Below, piece after piece: positions 35,065 through 44,235 of a stretch of 64,000 nucleotides of DNA. Within the stretch, counting starts at the first letter, position 1, and each line of letters starts with the position of its first letter. Source of the stretch: Sedimentisphaera sp050251615 (GTDB taxonomy: Bacteria > Planctomycetota > Phycisphaerae > Sedimentisphaerales > Sedimentisphaeraceae); the NCBI GenBank assembly GCA_050251615.1, contig JBFWMM010000001.1:99016-163015 (forward strand). The letters are read 5' to 3'. Made by a program: the position numbers and the translations under genes. The notes below the pieces were generated by a model. It worked only from the letters and a program-made list of their open reading frames with translations, was not told the origin of the DNA and did not search any database.

Positions 35065-35481
35065 ATGTTCCCTGATAAAATTTACAAGCCCAAAATCGAG
35101 ATCGAGATCGTGCCTCGCTACAACGAGACCGATCAGGGAGGTATCGTGCATCACTGCACATACCCTGTTTACTTTGAAATCGCTCGTACCGAGCTGCTTC
35201 GTGCCAACGGCATGGCGTACGCAGAGCTTGAAAAAAACGGTTGCCGCATGGTTGTCGCCGAGCTGAATGTGAAATATCGCTCGCCTGCGTTCTACGATGA
35301 GAAGCTGACGATGGAAGTGGAGTGTACAAAGGTAACTCGCGCGAGAATCGAACACAGCTACCGCCTGTATCGTGCCGAGACGAATCAGACCGTCTGCGAG
35401 GGCAACACAATCCTTGCCTGCATAGACGAAGCGGGGCGGCCGAGACAGGTGCCTGCGTTTTTACACGTGGACGAGCAATGA
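35065..35481 (+). CDS. Acyl-CoA thioesterase, 4HBT/YbgC hot-dog type
   Basis: The 138-residue protein has the 4HBT active-site helix 'RYNETDQGGIVHHCTYPVYF' with the catalytic Asp, followed by 'RTELLRANGMAYAELEKNG'. Such enzymes hydrolyse short or aromatic acyl-CoA thioesters; in gram-negative bacteria YbgC accompanies the Tol-Pal genes, which are not here. The exact substrate is unknown. Confidence 0.9.
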   Translation: MFPDKIYKPKIEIEIVPRYNETDQGGIVHHCTYPVYFEIARTELLRANGMAYAELEKNGCRMVVAELNVKYRSPAFYDEKLTMEVECTKVTRARIEHSYRLYRAETNQTVCEGNTILACIDEAGRPRQVPAFLHVDEQ

Positions 35482-35603
35482 AGCTTGAAAAAACGTAAAT
35501 TTTACGTGAAAAAGCTGGACAACCGCCCCTTTAACGCTAAAATGCGTTGTTCTTAAACTAACGCAGAATGTAATTGTTGATAATTTGACGCGAGGATTTA
35601 TAC

Positions 35604-35849
35604 ATGGCACATAAAAAAGGACAGGGTTCTTCAAGGAACGGTCGCGACAGCAACCCGCAGTACCGCGGCGTTAAGCTATATGGCGGCCAGAAGGCAAAGG
35701 CCGGTTCAATTATCGTTCGTCAGGTTGGCACGAAGTTCCACCCGGGCTTTAATGTCGGTCTCGGCAACGACTACACCCTCTTTGCTCTTAAAGAAGGCGT
35801 TGTAAGGTTCCAGGGCAAGAAGGTACATATCGACTGCCCCGAGGCCTGA
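35604..35849 (+). CDS. rpmA: Large ribosomal subunit protein bL27
   Basis: bL27 lies near the peptidyl-transferase centre. The 81-residue protein starts 'MAHKKGQGSSRNGRDSNPQY' and continues 'GVKLYGGQKAKAGSIIVRQ', both diagnostic. There is no cleavable N-terminal extension of the Firmicutes type. It is separated from rplU and has its own terminator. Confidence 0.98.
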   Translation: MAHKKGQGSSRNGRDSNPQYRGVKLYGGQKAKAGSIIVRQVGTKFHPGFNVGLGNDYTLFALKEGVVRFQGKKVHIDCPEA

Positions 35850-35882
35850 TAAGACTGTCGGTTTCGATCGACCCGAATAAAA

Positions 35883-35918
35883 CAAGGCGACTCCCGTAAC
35901 GGGCGGTCGCCTTTTGCT
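35883..35918 (+). terminator. Intrinsic terminator of rpmA
   Basis: AAGGCGAC pairs with GTCGCCTT around an internal CCCGT/ACGGG stem and is followed by TTGCTTTT. Confidence 0.8.
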
Positions 35919-35935
35919 TTTCAGCAGAGTAAGAT

Positions 35936-37027
35936 TTGTTAAACAAAATCAAAGACGCCTTCCAATGTTTTGATGTTCCCGGTGACTTCGAGCGGGCCGT
36001 TGAGCTTTCCTGCGGCAACATCAACGATACCTGGCGCATAACCGCCGGCTCCGGCGGCAGGCAGCTGGAGTACATACTCCAGCGCGTTAACACGAATGTG
36101 TTCAGGGCTCCTGAGGCGATGATGAGCAATATCGTACGTGTAGTACAACACCACCGCGAGGCGCTCATAATCAGCGGCAGCAGTGATATTGAGCAGCGCG
36201 TTCTCAACGTTTACAAGACACTTAACGGCTCACATTACCACATAGATGCCGGCGGCAATTTCTGGCGTTGTCATCAGTTTATAGAAGGCACAACCTACGA
36301 AGCAATCTCCGCCCCCGAGTATCTTTACGGTGCGGCTTTTGCGTTCGGTTCATTCTTAGCCACTCTCGACACACTCCCCTGCGATATGCACGAGACCATA
36401 CCCGATTTTCACAACGGCCGCATACGACTGGCACAGCTTCAGGAAGCGGTCAGTGAGGACCGGCTCGGCCGAGTGAGCGCGGTGCGTGAGGAAGTGGATT
36501 TTGTGTTTGAGCGCCAGAGCGTGCTTACGGAGATTCAGCAGCTTATCGATTCAGGCCGCCTGCCACTGCGCATCACTCACAACGATACAAAGATAAGCAA
36601 CGTCATCTTCAAGAAGGGTAGTGCGGAACCGCTCTGCGTGATTGACCTTGATACTGTTATGGGTGGTTCGGCGCTGTTTGATTTCGGCGACCTTGTCCGC
36701 TCTGCGGCGAATACGGTAAACGAGGAAGAGGGTGATTTCGCAAAAGCAAGCTTTGAGCTGGAGCGCTTCAGGCATATCCATCGCGGCTACCGCGATGCAA
36801 CCGCCAATATCCTCACCGAAAAGGAAATAGAACACCTCGCTGACGGCATAAAGCTCATTACGCTTATGCTTGTGGCACGTTATCTTTCGGACTATCTTCG
36901 CGGCGATGTCTATTTCAAAACCAGAGACCCCAAGCACAACCTTCGCCGCGCGATGAATCACATCAATCTCTACCGCTCGATAACGGGGCAGGAAGACGCA
37001 ATCAGAAGTATCATTCAGGCATATTGA
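35936..37027 (+). CDS. N-acetylhexosamine 1-kinase-like phosphotransferase
   Basis: The 363-residue protein has the aminoglycoside-phosphotransferase/choline-kinase fold: nucleotide-binding start 'CGNINDTWRI', the catalytic loop 'LRITHNDTKISNVIF' (H-N-D-x4-N) and the metal motif 'VIDLDTVMGGSALFDFGD'. The overall pattern resembles NahK, which phosphorylates GlcNAc or GalNAc at C1. The only fitting start is TTG at 35936. It precedes a GH27 gene whose family includes alpha-N-acetylgalactosaminidases, which fits salvage of GalNAc; this link is inference. Confidence 0.8.
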   Translation: MLNKIKDAFQCFDVPGDFERAVELSCGNINDTWRITAGSGGRQLEYILQRVNTNVFRAPEAMMSNIVRVVQHHREALIISGSSDIEQRVLNVYKTLNGSHYHIDAGGNFWRCHQFIEGTTYEAISAPEYLYGAAFAFGSFLATLDTLPCDMHETIPDFHNGRIRLAQLQEAVSEDRLGRVSAVREEVDFVFERQSVLTEIQQLIDSGRLPLRITHNDTKISNVIFKKGSAEPLCVIDLDTVMGGSALFDFGDLVRSAANTVNEEEGDFAKASFELERFRHIHRGYRDATANILTEKEIEHLADGIKLITLMLVARYLSDYLRGDVYFKTRDPKHNLRRAMNHINLYRSITGQEDAIRSIIQAY

Positions 37028-37119
37028 AGCTAAGTATTCCTCAGGGCACATACATCCAAAATTAGACAGCGAGAGAGCTGGAATTATTTGTCAAATCAGC
37101 CAAATTACTTACACTTGAA

Positions 37120-37131
37120 CAAACCGGTTTG
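37120..37131. promoter_or_regulatory. Candidate LacI-family operator upstream of GH27
   Basis: CAAACCGGTTTG is a perfect 12-bp palindrome with a central CG, the hallmark of LacI/GalR-type operators, 56 bp before the GH27 start codon. No LacI gene is in the window. Confidence 0.5.
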
Positions 37132-37186
37132 AGTATAGCCCGAGCCGGACGGTTAGATATTGTCAGTAATTAGAGAAAGGATGATT

Positions 37187-38962
37187 ATGCTCAGAAGAAT
37201 TATGTTTGCGCTGCTGCCGGCTGTGGTTGCCGCGGCCGCTCCGAACCTCGCCTACCGCACCAATGCGCCAACACCCCCTATGGGCTGGAACAGCTGGGAT
37301 ATTTTCGGTACGACAGTTACCGAAGAGCAGATAATGCAACAGGCCGATGCTATGGCCGAAAAACTGTTGCCGAACGGCTGGCAATACCTCACAGTCGATA
37401 TTCAGTGGTATGAGCCGAACGCTAAGGGCCATGTTTACCAGGAGGGTGCGCCGCTCCAGATGGATGAGTACAGCAGGCTCACTCCCGCGCTTACGAAATT
37501 CCCCTCCGCCGCAGAGGGAGCGGGCTTCAAGCCGCTCGCAGACTACGTACACTCAAAGGGGCTCAAGTTCGGTATCCATATCATGCGCGGCATCTCAAGG
37601 CAGGCAGTAAAGCAGAATATGCCCATTATCGGCACAGCAGCGAAGGCCGCAGATATTGCCCTGACAAACCACACCTGCCCGTGGAATCCCGATATGTACG
37701 GCGTGGATATGAGCAGGCAGGGTGCGCAGGAATACTACGATTCCATCTTTGCGCTGTACGCATCGTGGGGCGTGGATTTTGTGAAAGTGGACGATATCTC
37801 CCGCCCCTATGATGATGTTCAGAAGGCCGAGATCGAAGCTATACGCAAGGCAATAGACAAAACAGGGCGACCGATTGTGCTGAGCCTCTCTCCCGGTGAT
37901 ACGCCGATTGAGCGTGGCAGCCACGTTATGAACTATGCGAATATGTGGCGTATCTCGGACGACTTCTGGGACCGCTGGCTACCTTTGCGCAATATGTTCG
38001 GCAGGCTCGAAAAATGGTCGCAGTACCGCGCGCAGGGCGCATGGCCGGATGCGGATATGCTGCCGTTCGGCTTCGTGGAATTCGGCCGCCCCACACGCTT
38101 CACGAAAAATGAACAGCGGCTTTGCATGAGCCTCTGGTGTATCGCACGCTCACCGCTTATCTTCGGCGGCGATATGACGCGTCTCGACGAGTTTACCGTG
38201 AATCTGCTTGCCAACAGCGAGGTGCTTGCGGTCAATCAGGCCAGTGAGAACAACCGCCAGATTTCGCGTGATAACAACCTGATTGTCTGGGCGGCGGACG
38301 TGTTAGGCAGCAGTGATAAGTATGTGGCGCTGTTCAACGCGCAGAGCGAGAATGAGGATGCCGATTTCTTCAGCTGTACCTATAAAAGCCCGCTTCTGGA
38401 TGCCGGCAGAAATACTGTGGGCATTGCAGTTTCCATCAAGGGCAAGAGCCGGCTGACGCTTGCCGTGAGCAACGCCGATGACAACTTCAGCTGGGATCAC
38501 GCCGTATGGGTGAACCCCTTGCTTACAGGCGCTAAAGGCACTCTGAGTCTGACAGATCTCAAATGGACCTCTGCAACCGCCGGCTGGGGCAGGCCCATGG
38601 TAAACAGAACTTGCGAAGACAAGCCGCTTGAGGTGGGTGGGAAGAGCGTTGAGGGAATCGGTACACACGCCGAATCCACTATCGTTTACGATATTCCCGA
38701 GGGCTACGACACCTTCAGCGCAATCGGCGCTCTCACTACAAATCAAGGCTCCATCAGGTTTGGTGTGCTTGCGGAGAATGTTAGCGCGGAGAAGCCGGAA
38801 TCAAGTGAAGTGTCGGTTGCTTTTTCCGAGCTTGGCCTTGGCGACAAAGTAAAGGTGAGAGACCTCTGGGAGAAGAAAGACGTTGGTGTCTTTGAGGGAG
38901 AGTTCGGCGTTGCTTTGAAATATCATCAGGCCGGTCTATACCGCCTTAGCCCACAGCAGTAG
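37187..38962 (+). CDS. Secreted GH27 alpha-galactosidase-type enzyme with NPCBM-like domain
   Basis: From the ATG at 37187 (AGAAAGG upstream) the protein has 591 residues. After a signal peptide ('LRRIMFALLPAVVAAAAP') the GH27 barrel shows 'TPPMGWNSWDIFGTTVTEEQ', the nucleophile Asp in 'VDFVKVDDIS' and the acid/base Asp in 'WRISDDFWDRW'. A galactose-binding-like NPCBM segment ('GGKSVEGIGTHAESTIVYDI', near residues 480-500) is placed before the C-terminal beta-sandwich. GH27 cleaves terminal alpha-galactosides or alpha-GalNAc. Likely regulated through the operator at 37120. Confidence 0.9.
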   Translation: MLRRIMFALLPAVVAAAAPNLAYRTNAPTPPMGWNSWDIFGTTVTEEQIMQQADAMAEKLLPNGWQYLTVDIQWYEPNAKGHVYQEGAPLQMDEYSRLTPALTKFPSAAEGAGFKPLADYVHSKGLKFGIHIMRGISRQAVKQNMPIIGTAAKAADIALTNHTCPWNPDMYGVDMSRQGAQEYYDSIFALYASWGVDFVKVDDISRPYDDVQKAEIEAIRKAIDKTGRPIVLSLSPGDTPIERGSHVMNYANMWRISDDFWDRWLPLRNMFGRLEKWSQYRAQGAWPDADMLPFGFVEFGRPTRFTKNEQRLCMSLWCIARSPLIFGGDMTRLDEFTVNLLANSEVLAVNQASENNRQISRDNNLIVWAADVLGSSDKYVALFNAQSENEDADFFSCTYKSPLLDAGRNTVGIAVSIKGKSRLTLAVSNADDNFSWDHAVWVNPLLTGAKGTLSLTDLKWTSATAGWGRPMVNRTCEDKPLEVGGKSVEGIGTHAESTIVYDIPEGYDTFSAIGALTTNQGSIRFGVLAENVSAEKPESSEVSVAFSELGLGDKVKVRDLWEKKDVGVFEGEFGVALKYHQAGLYRLSPQQ

Positions 38963-39000
38963 GAAGCATAAAAACATCTTACAAAATCCGTTGATTTGTA

Positions 39001-39037
39001 AAACAGGGCAGGTTGTCGTAACCTGCCCTGTTTTTTT
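39001..39037 (+). terminator. Strong intrinsic terminator after GH27
   Basis: A perfect 14-bp stem (AAACAGGGCAGGTT with AACCTGCCCTGTTT) with a five-base loop is followed by a run of seven T overlapping the stem end. Confidence 0.92.
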
Positions 39038-39216
39038 GTATGGGTTCTCCGGCAGCTTTTGCGCAGAGTTTGTCAGCGACCTGTTACGACTGACAGAAAC
39101 TGCACACACTATTAACGAAATACTGTTTTTTTTATCGCATTCGCCTTACAGTGATACATATCATTTTGCTTATGACAGCAACTCTAAAACTCAATTACTT
39201 AACTGGAAGGAAAAAA

Positions 39217-42200
39217 ATGAAAAAGAAACTGTTTACATCCGCACTGGCACTTTTACTTTCGGTGAATGCTTGGACGTTCGCAAGCTCGCCGGGACAATCG
39301 TTCAAAATTGCTGTACTGCCCGACACGCAGCACTATTCACGTAACTACCCCGAGACATTCGCCGCCCAGACACAATGGGTCGCCGACAATAAAGAGGCCG
39401 AGAACATTGCATTTCTCACGCAACTCGGCGATATTGTTAATAACGGCGGTAGCGATCCGAACCAGTGGGTAAACGCTGATGCCGCTATCGACATTCTCGA
39501 TGGCGTCCTGCCTTACTCGGTTACTCTCGGCAACCATGACTTACACACGCCTCACGAAAGATATGATGGCGCCGCGGAATATCTCTATTTCTTCGGCCCG
39601 CAACGTTACGAGAATTACAACTGGTACGGCGGCAGCGACAGAAAGGGCTGGTGTCATTATCAGATATTTACGGCAGGCGAAAAAGAATGGCTTCACCTCA
39701 ACCTCCCCGTCTTTCCTGATGATGAAGAGTTGAAGTGGGCGCAGGACGTTCTTGATGAGTATCCCACAATGCCGGCCATCTATTCAACCCACGCCTATCT
39801 CTCCGATATGGAAGACCCCAACGAACCTTTCCTTCCCCTCTATTCAGGCTTGAGCTACAATCAAGTCGGCTGCAATTCGGGGCTGGGGCAGTGGCAGAAG
39901 TTCGTTGCCAACAACGACCAGATCTTTCTCGTGCTCAATGGCCATCACTCCGGAGATGAAACCGAAATGACCGGCGATGACGGTGAAGCGGTTCTCGTTT
40001 CTCAAAATGTTTACGGCAAGGACGTTGTTCAGCTCTGCCAGGACTATCAGGCACTTGATAACGGCGGCAACGGCTATATGCGTCTGATCGAGCTTGACCT
40101 TGTTAATGGCAAGATTAACGTGAAGACATATTCTCCCACTCTCAACGCGTACATGACAGACGAAAGCAGCGAGTTCAGCATTGACCTCGATTTTGCGGCA
40201 CGTTTCGAGAGCGTTATGTCGCGCGAAAGTACAACTATCCCGACGGTTCAGGCGGCCAACATTACGGTTGAGCAGTACAGCCCTGATAATGAGCCCACAG
40301 ATATACTTGCGTTCATTCCCTACGAACAGAGCACGCCTCTTTTCTTCATGAACGACCCGAACGCAACCGAGGGCGGAAGCAACCGTGGCGACATTGCGAT
40401 AAAGGTCGGTGAGAACCCTTATGATGATGCCATCAACGGCATTTATATTGCCACAATTGCCGAAAATGAGCGTATGAACGCCGACCACTATGAGCATTCC
40501 GGCTATTCGCACGTCAGCTCGCCCGCGATCGGCTACGGCAGCGGTAACAATTGGATCGCCACTTTCACGACATCTCGCATGTATATGGACAGCACCGTAT
40601 TGTATGCTGGCGGCCACGAAGAAAACGTAAATGTTTCTGCCGCATACTTCCCCTTTGAACAGGGTTGGATCGGTGCTCATGGATCAAACTGGACCAATAA
40701 TCTTGCGCTTTCAATGGTTATCAGTGGCGGTCAGATCACTCTCCACGATGAGCTCAAAGACATTATGTACGACAGCGTTATAATACCGCGATTTTATGCC
40801 GGATCCGCGGATTTCCCCGAGCAGGATGGCATCTGGAAACTTACGCTTGACGGCATAAACAGCATCCGCGATGGCGTTTTGCTGGCCTGTGGCGGAAAGA
40901 ACGAAGACAACTACTCAGCAGCTGCTCCGACATCCGACGGCGAGGGTTGGTCAATCTTTACCAAGGATAACGGCGCTAACGGCCTCTCAACCGGAGAAGA
41001 AGACCCGTTCAATATAGTTTACATTCCTTATGAGACCCCGGGTATCGCTGCGGGCGTTGTATCGGGCAGAGGCGGCATCAGAAACGGTACCGAAAACTTC
41101 CGTGTTTACCACGAGGCAAACGGCACCTACCGCCTGACTATTGAAGGCCACAGCCCCGAAACAGGCGCACTGCTTCTTACACAGGGTACAGGCACTTACG
41201 CGGCTGATAACACTATGACTTATGAGCCGGATGGCGAGGCGTGGATTATTCAGACGCGCGACCTGCCCAATGGCGGCCTGCAGAGCAATAAATATAAGGA
41301 TGTCGGCTTCGTGTTCGCGTTCATCCCGTTTGCTGACGCTCCCGCGGCGCCGGGCCCGAACAGGATATTCAATGAGTCTGAAATCTCTGCCGGCGACTTT
41401 GTTGTAACCTCCAATGCAAGTACTGAGGTTGGGGAAATCCATAGAATTGCCGGACGTAACTACCTCACAGCCGACCACAGCGACAGAGGTGATTTCGGTA
41501 TGGCGCGCTGCGGTTTCCAGATGCCGATTGAAGAGGGCATTATGATGGTAACTGCTCGTGAGGCTTTCCGTACAGATGAAGGATCCACCTTTATGGCCAC
41601 ATTCTCCGCTGACCGCACATGTATGTATGGCGGTGCCGGGCTTACTCTGCATAAGGCACAGACGGATGCCGCGGAATGTAACGCCAATTTTGCGGCGGTA
41701 TGGCTGCCCTTCAACGGCGGATATGCCGGCGGTCATATCAACATTGACGATGCCGTTGAGGCATCAGACGGCCCCGCGGTGACTGTAACTGCGGGTTCCC
41801 TTGCCGGCGACCACGAAATCAAACTTGCAGGCGTTACTCCCGAGCAGGGCGCATTGTTTGTAACTATTCAGTGTAACGACGACAAAACTGCCTGCATCAG
41901 CAGAAATGCTGACAATACCGGCTGGAGGCTTGTAACCCGAGACAACGCCCAGGTGTTCGGATTTGAAGACGATGAGTTCGGCTACCTCTACCTGCCTTAC
42001 GGAAGCAAAGAATTTATTGTCGCGCAGGTTAACGCAGCAGGTACAACGGAAAAGGCAAACGGTGAGTTCACTGTTTCAAAGACCTCAACGGGCTCGTACC
42101 GCGTAACAATCCCAGGCGCAACACCTGCAACCGGTATGCTTCTGCTGAACAGCTGCGACACAAACAGCTTTGACGAACCCAAGCACGTACGCATGAGTTA

Positions 42201-42486
42201 TGAAGCCGATGGCGACAGCTTTGTCGTTTCAGCTTACGAGCTCGGCGCTGACGTTCAGAACCTCTCCGATACGGCGTTTGAACTTGCATTCATTCCGTTC
42301 GACAGAACCTGGACGTTCGAGAATACTTTCGCTGCCGCTCTCACGTTTGCAGACTTCGGTTCATTTGCCGCGAGCTGGAACAGTGTCGCCGGTGATGATA
42401 AGTTCAATGCGGACTGGGATCTCAACGGCGATAATGCCATCAATACATTTGACCTGATTGAGTTCGCTTCTTCCTGGCTCAAATGA
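39217..42486 (+). CDS. Secreted metallophosphoesterase with repeat modules and dockerin-like C-terminus
   Basis: The ATG at 39217 (GGAAGG upstream) gives 1089 residues. A signal peptide is followed by a calcineurin-like phosphoesterase domain (about residues 30-330) with 'VLPDTQHYS', 'LGDIVNNGG', 'TLGNHDLHT', 'STHAY' and 'VLNGHHSGDE'. After it come at least four repeats of about 70 residues, each with a G-x-[YWH]-x-[LIV]-x-[IL]-x-G...G-x-L-L strand, a 'W..xTRD'-like strand and an '[FY]xP[FY]' end. The last ~55 residues are a planctomycete dockerin-like domain ('DWDLNGDNAINTFDL', 'FASSWLK'). The enzyme is probably exported and anchored or assembled; its substrate is unknown. Confidence 0.88.
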   Translation: MKKKLFTSALALLLSVNAWTFASSPGQSFKIAVLPDTQHYSRNYPETFAAQTQWVADNKEAENIAFLTQLGDIVNNGGSDPNQWVNADAAIDILDGVLPYSVTLGNHDLHTPHERYDGAAEYLYFFGPQRYENYNWYGGSDRKGWCHYQIFTAGEKEWLHLNLPVFPDDEELKWAQDVLDEYPTMPAIYSTHAYLSDMEDPNEPFLPLYSGLSYNQVGCNSGLGQWQKFVANNDQIFLVLNGHHSGDETEMTGDDGEAVLVSQNVYGKDVVQLCQDYQALDNGGNGYMRLIELDLVNGKINVKTYSPTLNAYMTDESSEFSIDLDFAARFESVMSRESTTIPTVQAANITVEQYSPDNEPTDILAFIPYEQSTPLFFMNDPNATEGGSNRGDIAIKVGENPYDDAINGIYIATIAENERMNADHYEHSGYSHVSSPAIGYGSGNNWIATFTTSRMYMDSTVLYAGGHEENVNVSAAYFPFEQGWIGAHGSNWTNNLALSMVISGGQITLHDELKDIMYDSVIIPRFYAGSADFPEQDGIWKLTLDGINSIRDGVLLACGGKNEDNYSAAAPTSDGEGWSIFTKDNGANGLSTGEEDPFNIVYIPYETPGIAAGVVSGRGGIRNGTENFRVYHEANGTYRLTIEGHSPETGALLLTQGTGTYAADNTMTYEPDGEAWIIQTRDLPNGGLQSNKYKDVGFVFAFIPFADAPAAPGPNRIFNESEISAGDFVVTSNASTEVGEIHRIAGRNYLTADHSDRGDFGMARCGFQMPIEEGIMMVTAREAFRTDEGSTFMATFSADRTCMYGGAGLTLHKAQTDAAECNANFAAVWLPFNGGYAGGHINIDDAVEASDGPAVTVTAGSLAGDHEIKLAGVTPEQGALFVTIQCNDDKTACISRNADNTGWRLVTRDNAQVFGFEDDEFGYLYLPYGSKEFIVAQVNAAGTTEKANGEFTVSKTSTGSYRVTIPGATPATGMLLLNSCDTNSFDEPKHVRMSYEADGDSFVVSAYELGADVQNLSDTAFELAFIPFDRTWTFENTFAAALTFADFGSFAASWNSVAGDDKFNADWDLNGDNAINTFDLIEFASSWLK
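40828..42309 (+). repeat. Four protein repeats of about 70 residues inside the metallophosphoesterase
   Basis: Units start near 40828 ('GIWKLTLDGIN'), 41122 ('GTYRLTIEGHSPETG'), 41806 ('GDHEIKLAGVTPEQG') and 42091 ('GSYRVTIPGATPATG'); each ends with a short aromatic-proline strand ('IVYIPYE', 'FAFIPFA', 'YLYLPYG', 'LAFIPFD'). Related 'FxFxPFx' ends also occur between the catalytic domain and unit 1. I do not recognise the domain. Confidence 0.7.
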
Positions 42487-42509
42487 CAATAATCCCTTAT
42501 TTATACACG

Positions 42510-42536
42510 GGTGCGTCTTTACAGGCGCACCTGTTT
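42510..42536 (+). terminator. Hairpin between metallophosphoesterase and GDPD genes
   Basis: GGTGCGTC pairs with GGCGCACC (one wobble) and is followed by TGTTT. It is probably a partial terminator or a processing hairpin within the operon. Confidence 0.5.
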
Positions 42537-42553
42537 CTGAAAAGAAAAAACTG

Positions 42554-43363
42554 ATGAAAATAATGAAAGTTGGAACAACAGCTCTTTTTCTGATCTGCAC
42601 AGCCGCAATCACTTTTGCGGGTTTGCCGGAAATCATAGCTCATCGCGGTGCATCATTTCTTGCCCCCGAGAACACTATGGCTTCAGTGATGCTTGCCTGG
42701 GAGCTCGGCACGGACGCGATTGAGATTGATGTGTATCTGTCCGGAGACGGCAGAATCGTAACCCTGCACGACAAAACAACAAAACGAACCGGTAATGCGG
42801 ATTACGCCGTCGCCGAAACAGACTCCTCAACCCTGCGCACTGTTGATGTGGGCAGCTTCAAGGATGAGAAATACGCAGGAGAAAGGATTCCTTTTCTCGA
42901 AGAAGTTGTCGCTTCGATACCGAAAGGTAAAAGGCTCTATATAGAAGTGAAATGCGGCAAGGATATTGTACCTGTTCTCAAAGAGGCGGTAGAAAAAAGC
43001 GGTAAAATCAAGCAGATCTCCGTTATCAGCTTTAACTTTGATGTGTGCTGTGAAACGAAGAAAGCCGTTAAGGGAGTGCCGGTTTACTGGCTGGCAAGCT
43101 CAAAGAAAAATGATTCAGGACGATATCTGCCGTATTCTGAAGAACTGCTTGATAAATCAATTGAGAATAAGCTTGACGGGCTCGACCTGCACAGTGCCGG
43201 TATTACTGCCGATTTTATGCGTGTCGCAAAAAGAAAAAACGTGCCGATATATTGCTGGACAGTTGATTCGCCTGAAGAGGCTGAAAGACTCTCCGCATTA
43301 GGTGTAAAAGGAATTACGACAAACAGGCCGAAGTGGCTTAAAGAAAAGATGACTGAAAAGTAA
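42554..43363 (+). CDS. Exported glycerophosphodiester phosphodiesterase
   Basis: From the ATG at 42554 (a second ATG at 42563) the protein has 269 residues with a signal peptide ('LFLICTAAITFAG'). The GDPD barrel motifs are 'EIIAHRGASFLAPENT', 'ELGTDAIEIDVYLSGDG' and 'VTLHDKTTKRTG', then 'YIEVKCG' and 'YCWTVDSPEEAERLSALGV'. The enzyme hydrolyses glycerophosphodiesters to glycerol 3-phosphate and an alcohol; some relatives degrade wall teichoic acid. Being exported it acts outside the cytoplasm. It is followed by four more closely spaced genes. Confidence 0.92.
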   Translation: MKIMKVGTTALFLICTAAITFAGLPEIIAHRGASFLAPENTMASVMLAWELGTDAIEIDVYLSGDGRIVTLHDKTTKRTGNADYAVAETDSSTLRTVDVGSFKDEKYAGERIPFLEEVVASIPKGKRLYIEVKCGKDIVPVLKEAVEKSGKIKQISVISFNFDVCCETKKAVKGVPVYWLASSKKNDSGRYLPYSEELLDKSIENKLDGLDLHSAGITADFMRVAKRKNVPIYCWTVDSPEEAERLSALGVKGITTNRPKWLKEKMTEK

Positions 43364-43389
43364 TTTGTATTTTATTTTAACGGATAAAA

Positions 43390-44214
43390 ATGAACAAGAA
43401 GAATAAAAGTGCGTTTACGCTTATTGAGTTGTTGGTAGTTATATCAATTATCGCAATGCTGATGGCCATCCTGATGCCGGCTCTGGGCAGGGCAAGGCAG
43501 GCAGGGCAGAAGATTGTCTGTGCGGCGCATCAGAGATCTTTCGGTGTGGGCTTTGAGGCGTACCTGCAAGACAACCGATACGTTTCACACTGGGGCCCTA
43601 ACAGAGGATACTGGTATGTACCGAATACCAGGAACAAATTGATGCCGCAGAACAGCACCTACGCATATTGGGGTGTCGCGTATTTCCCTTATCTCAAGAA
43701 CAGAGATGTGTTCCACTGCCCTACCTCACGCTACAAACTTCAAACTTGGAACGAGGCAGATGACACCATCGAGGTGTACAACTGGGCGCATTACGGCTTC
43801 AACGGATTCGTATCAAACAGGTATATCTCAAGAGTGAAACGCCCTGGTGAAGTGATTGTTATGCAGGACCATTTTGAGCAGAAGCTTGATAATAACGGCG
43901 ATATGTTTATGGTAAAGCCAGGTGAATCATACAATCTTACGCAGTGGAGAAACCGCGACTCGCTTCCAGATGCGATTGTGGAATGTTTCAGGCATTCAAG
44001 GAGCTCAAGGGCGGTTGAATCTGAAGAGCCATGGAGCCCCAAACAAAAGGGCTATTCGAACACGCTCTGGCTCGACGGGCATGTGGAGCCGATAAAGCAA
44101 AGTACCGGCGAAGATCTGAAAGTGTTCAACTATACCGGCGGCTACGGCAACGGCACGCAGAGTGCTTTCATGGGCAACACACCCGAAGAAGCGCTCAGCA
44201 GAGTAATCAGATAA
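43390..44214 (+). CDS. Prepilin-type (H-X9-DG-like) secreted protein
   Basis: The 274-residue protein opens with a type IV prepilin leader: basic 'MNKKNKSA', then 'FTLIELLVVISIIAMLMAI' with Glu5 after the cleavage site. Near the C-terminus it has 'NTLWLDGHVEPI', resembling the D-G motif of the abundant planctomycete DUF1559/H-X9-DG pseudopilin-like proteins. These are exported via the prepilin peptidase route; their function is not established. It lies between the GDPD and the second metallophosphoesterase with gaps of only 26 and 21 bp, so it belongs to the operon. Confidence 0.85.
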   Translation: MNKKNKSAFTLIELLVVISIIAMLMAILMPALGRARQAGQKIVCAAHQRSFGVGFEAYLQDNRYVSHWGPNRGYWYVPNTRNKLMPQNSTYAYWGVAYFPYLKNRDVFHCPTSRYKLQTWNEADDTIEVYNWAHYGFNGFVSNRYISRVKRPGEVIVMQDHFEQKLDNNGDMFMVKPGESYNLTQWRNRDSLPDAIVECFRHSRSSRAVESEEPWSPKQKGYSNTLWLDGHVEPIKQSTGEDLKVFNYTGGYGNGTQSAFMGNTPEEALSRVIR

Positions 44215-44235
44215 CTATATTACTGAGAGAAGTTA

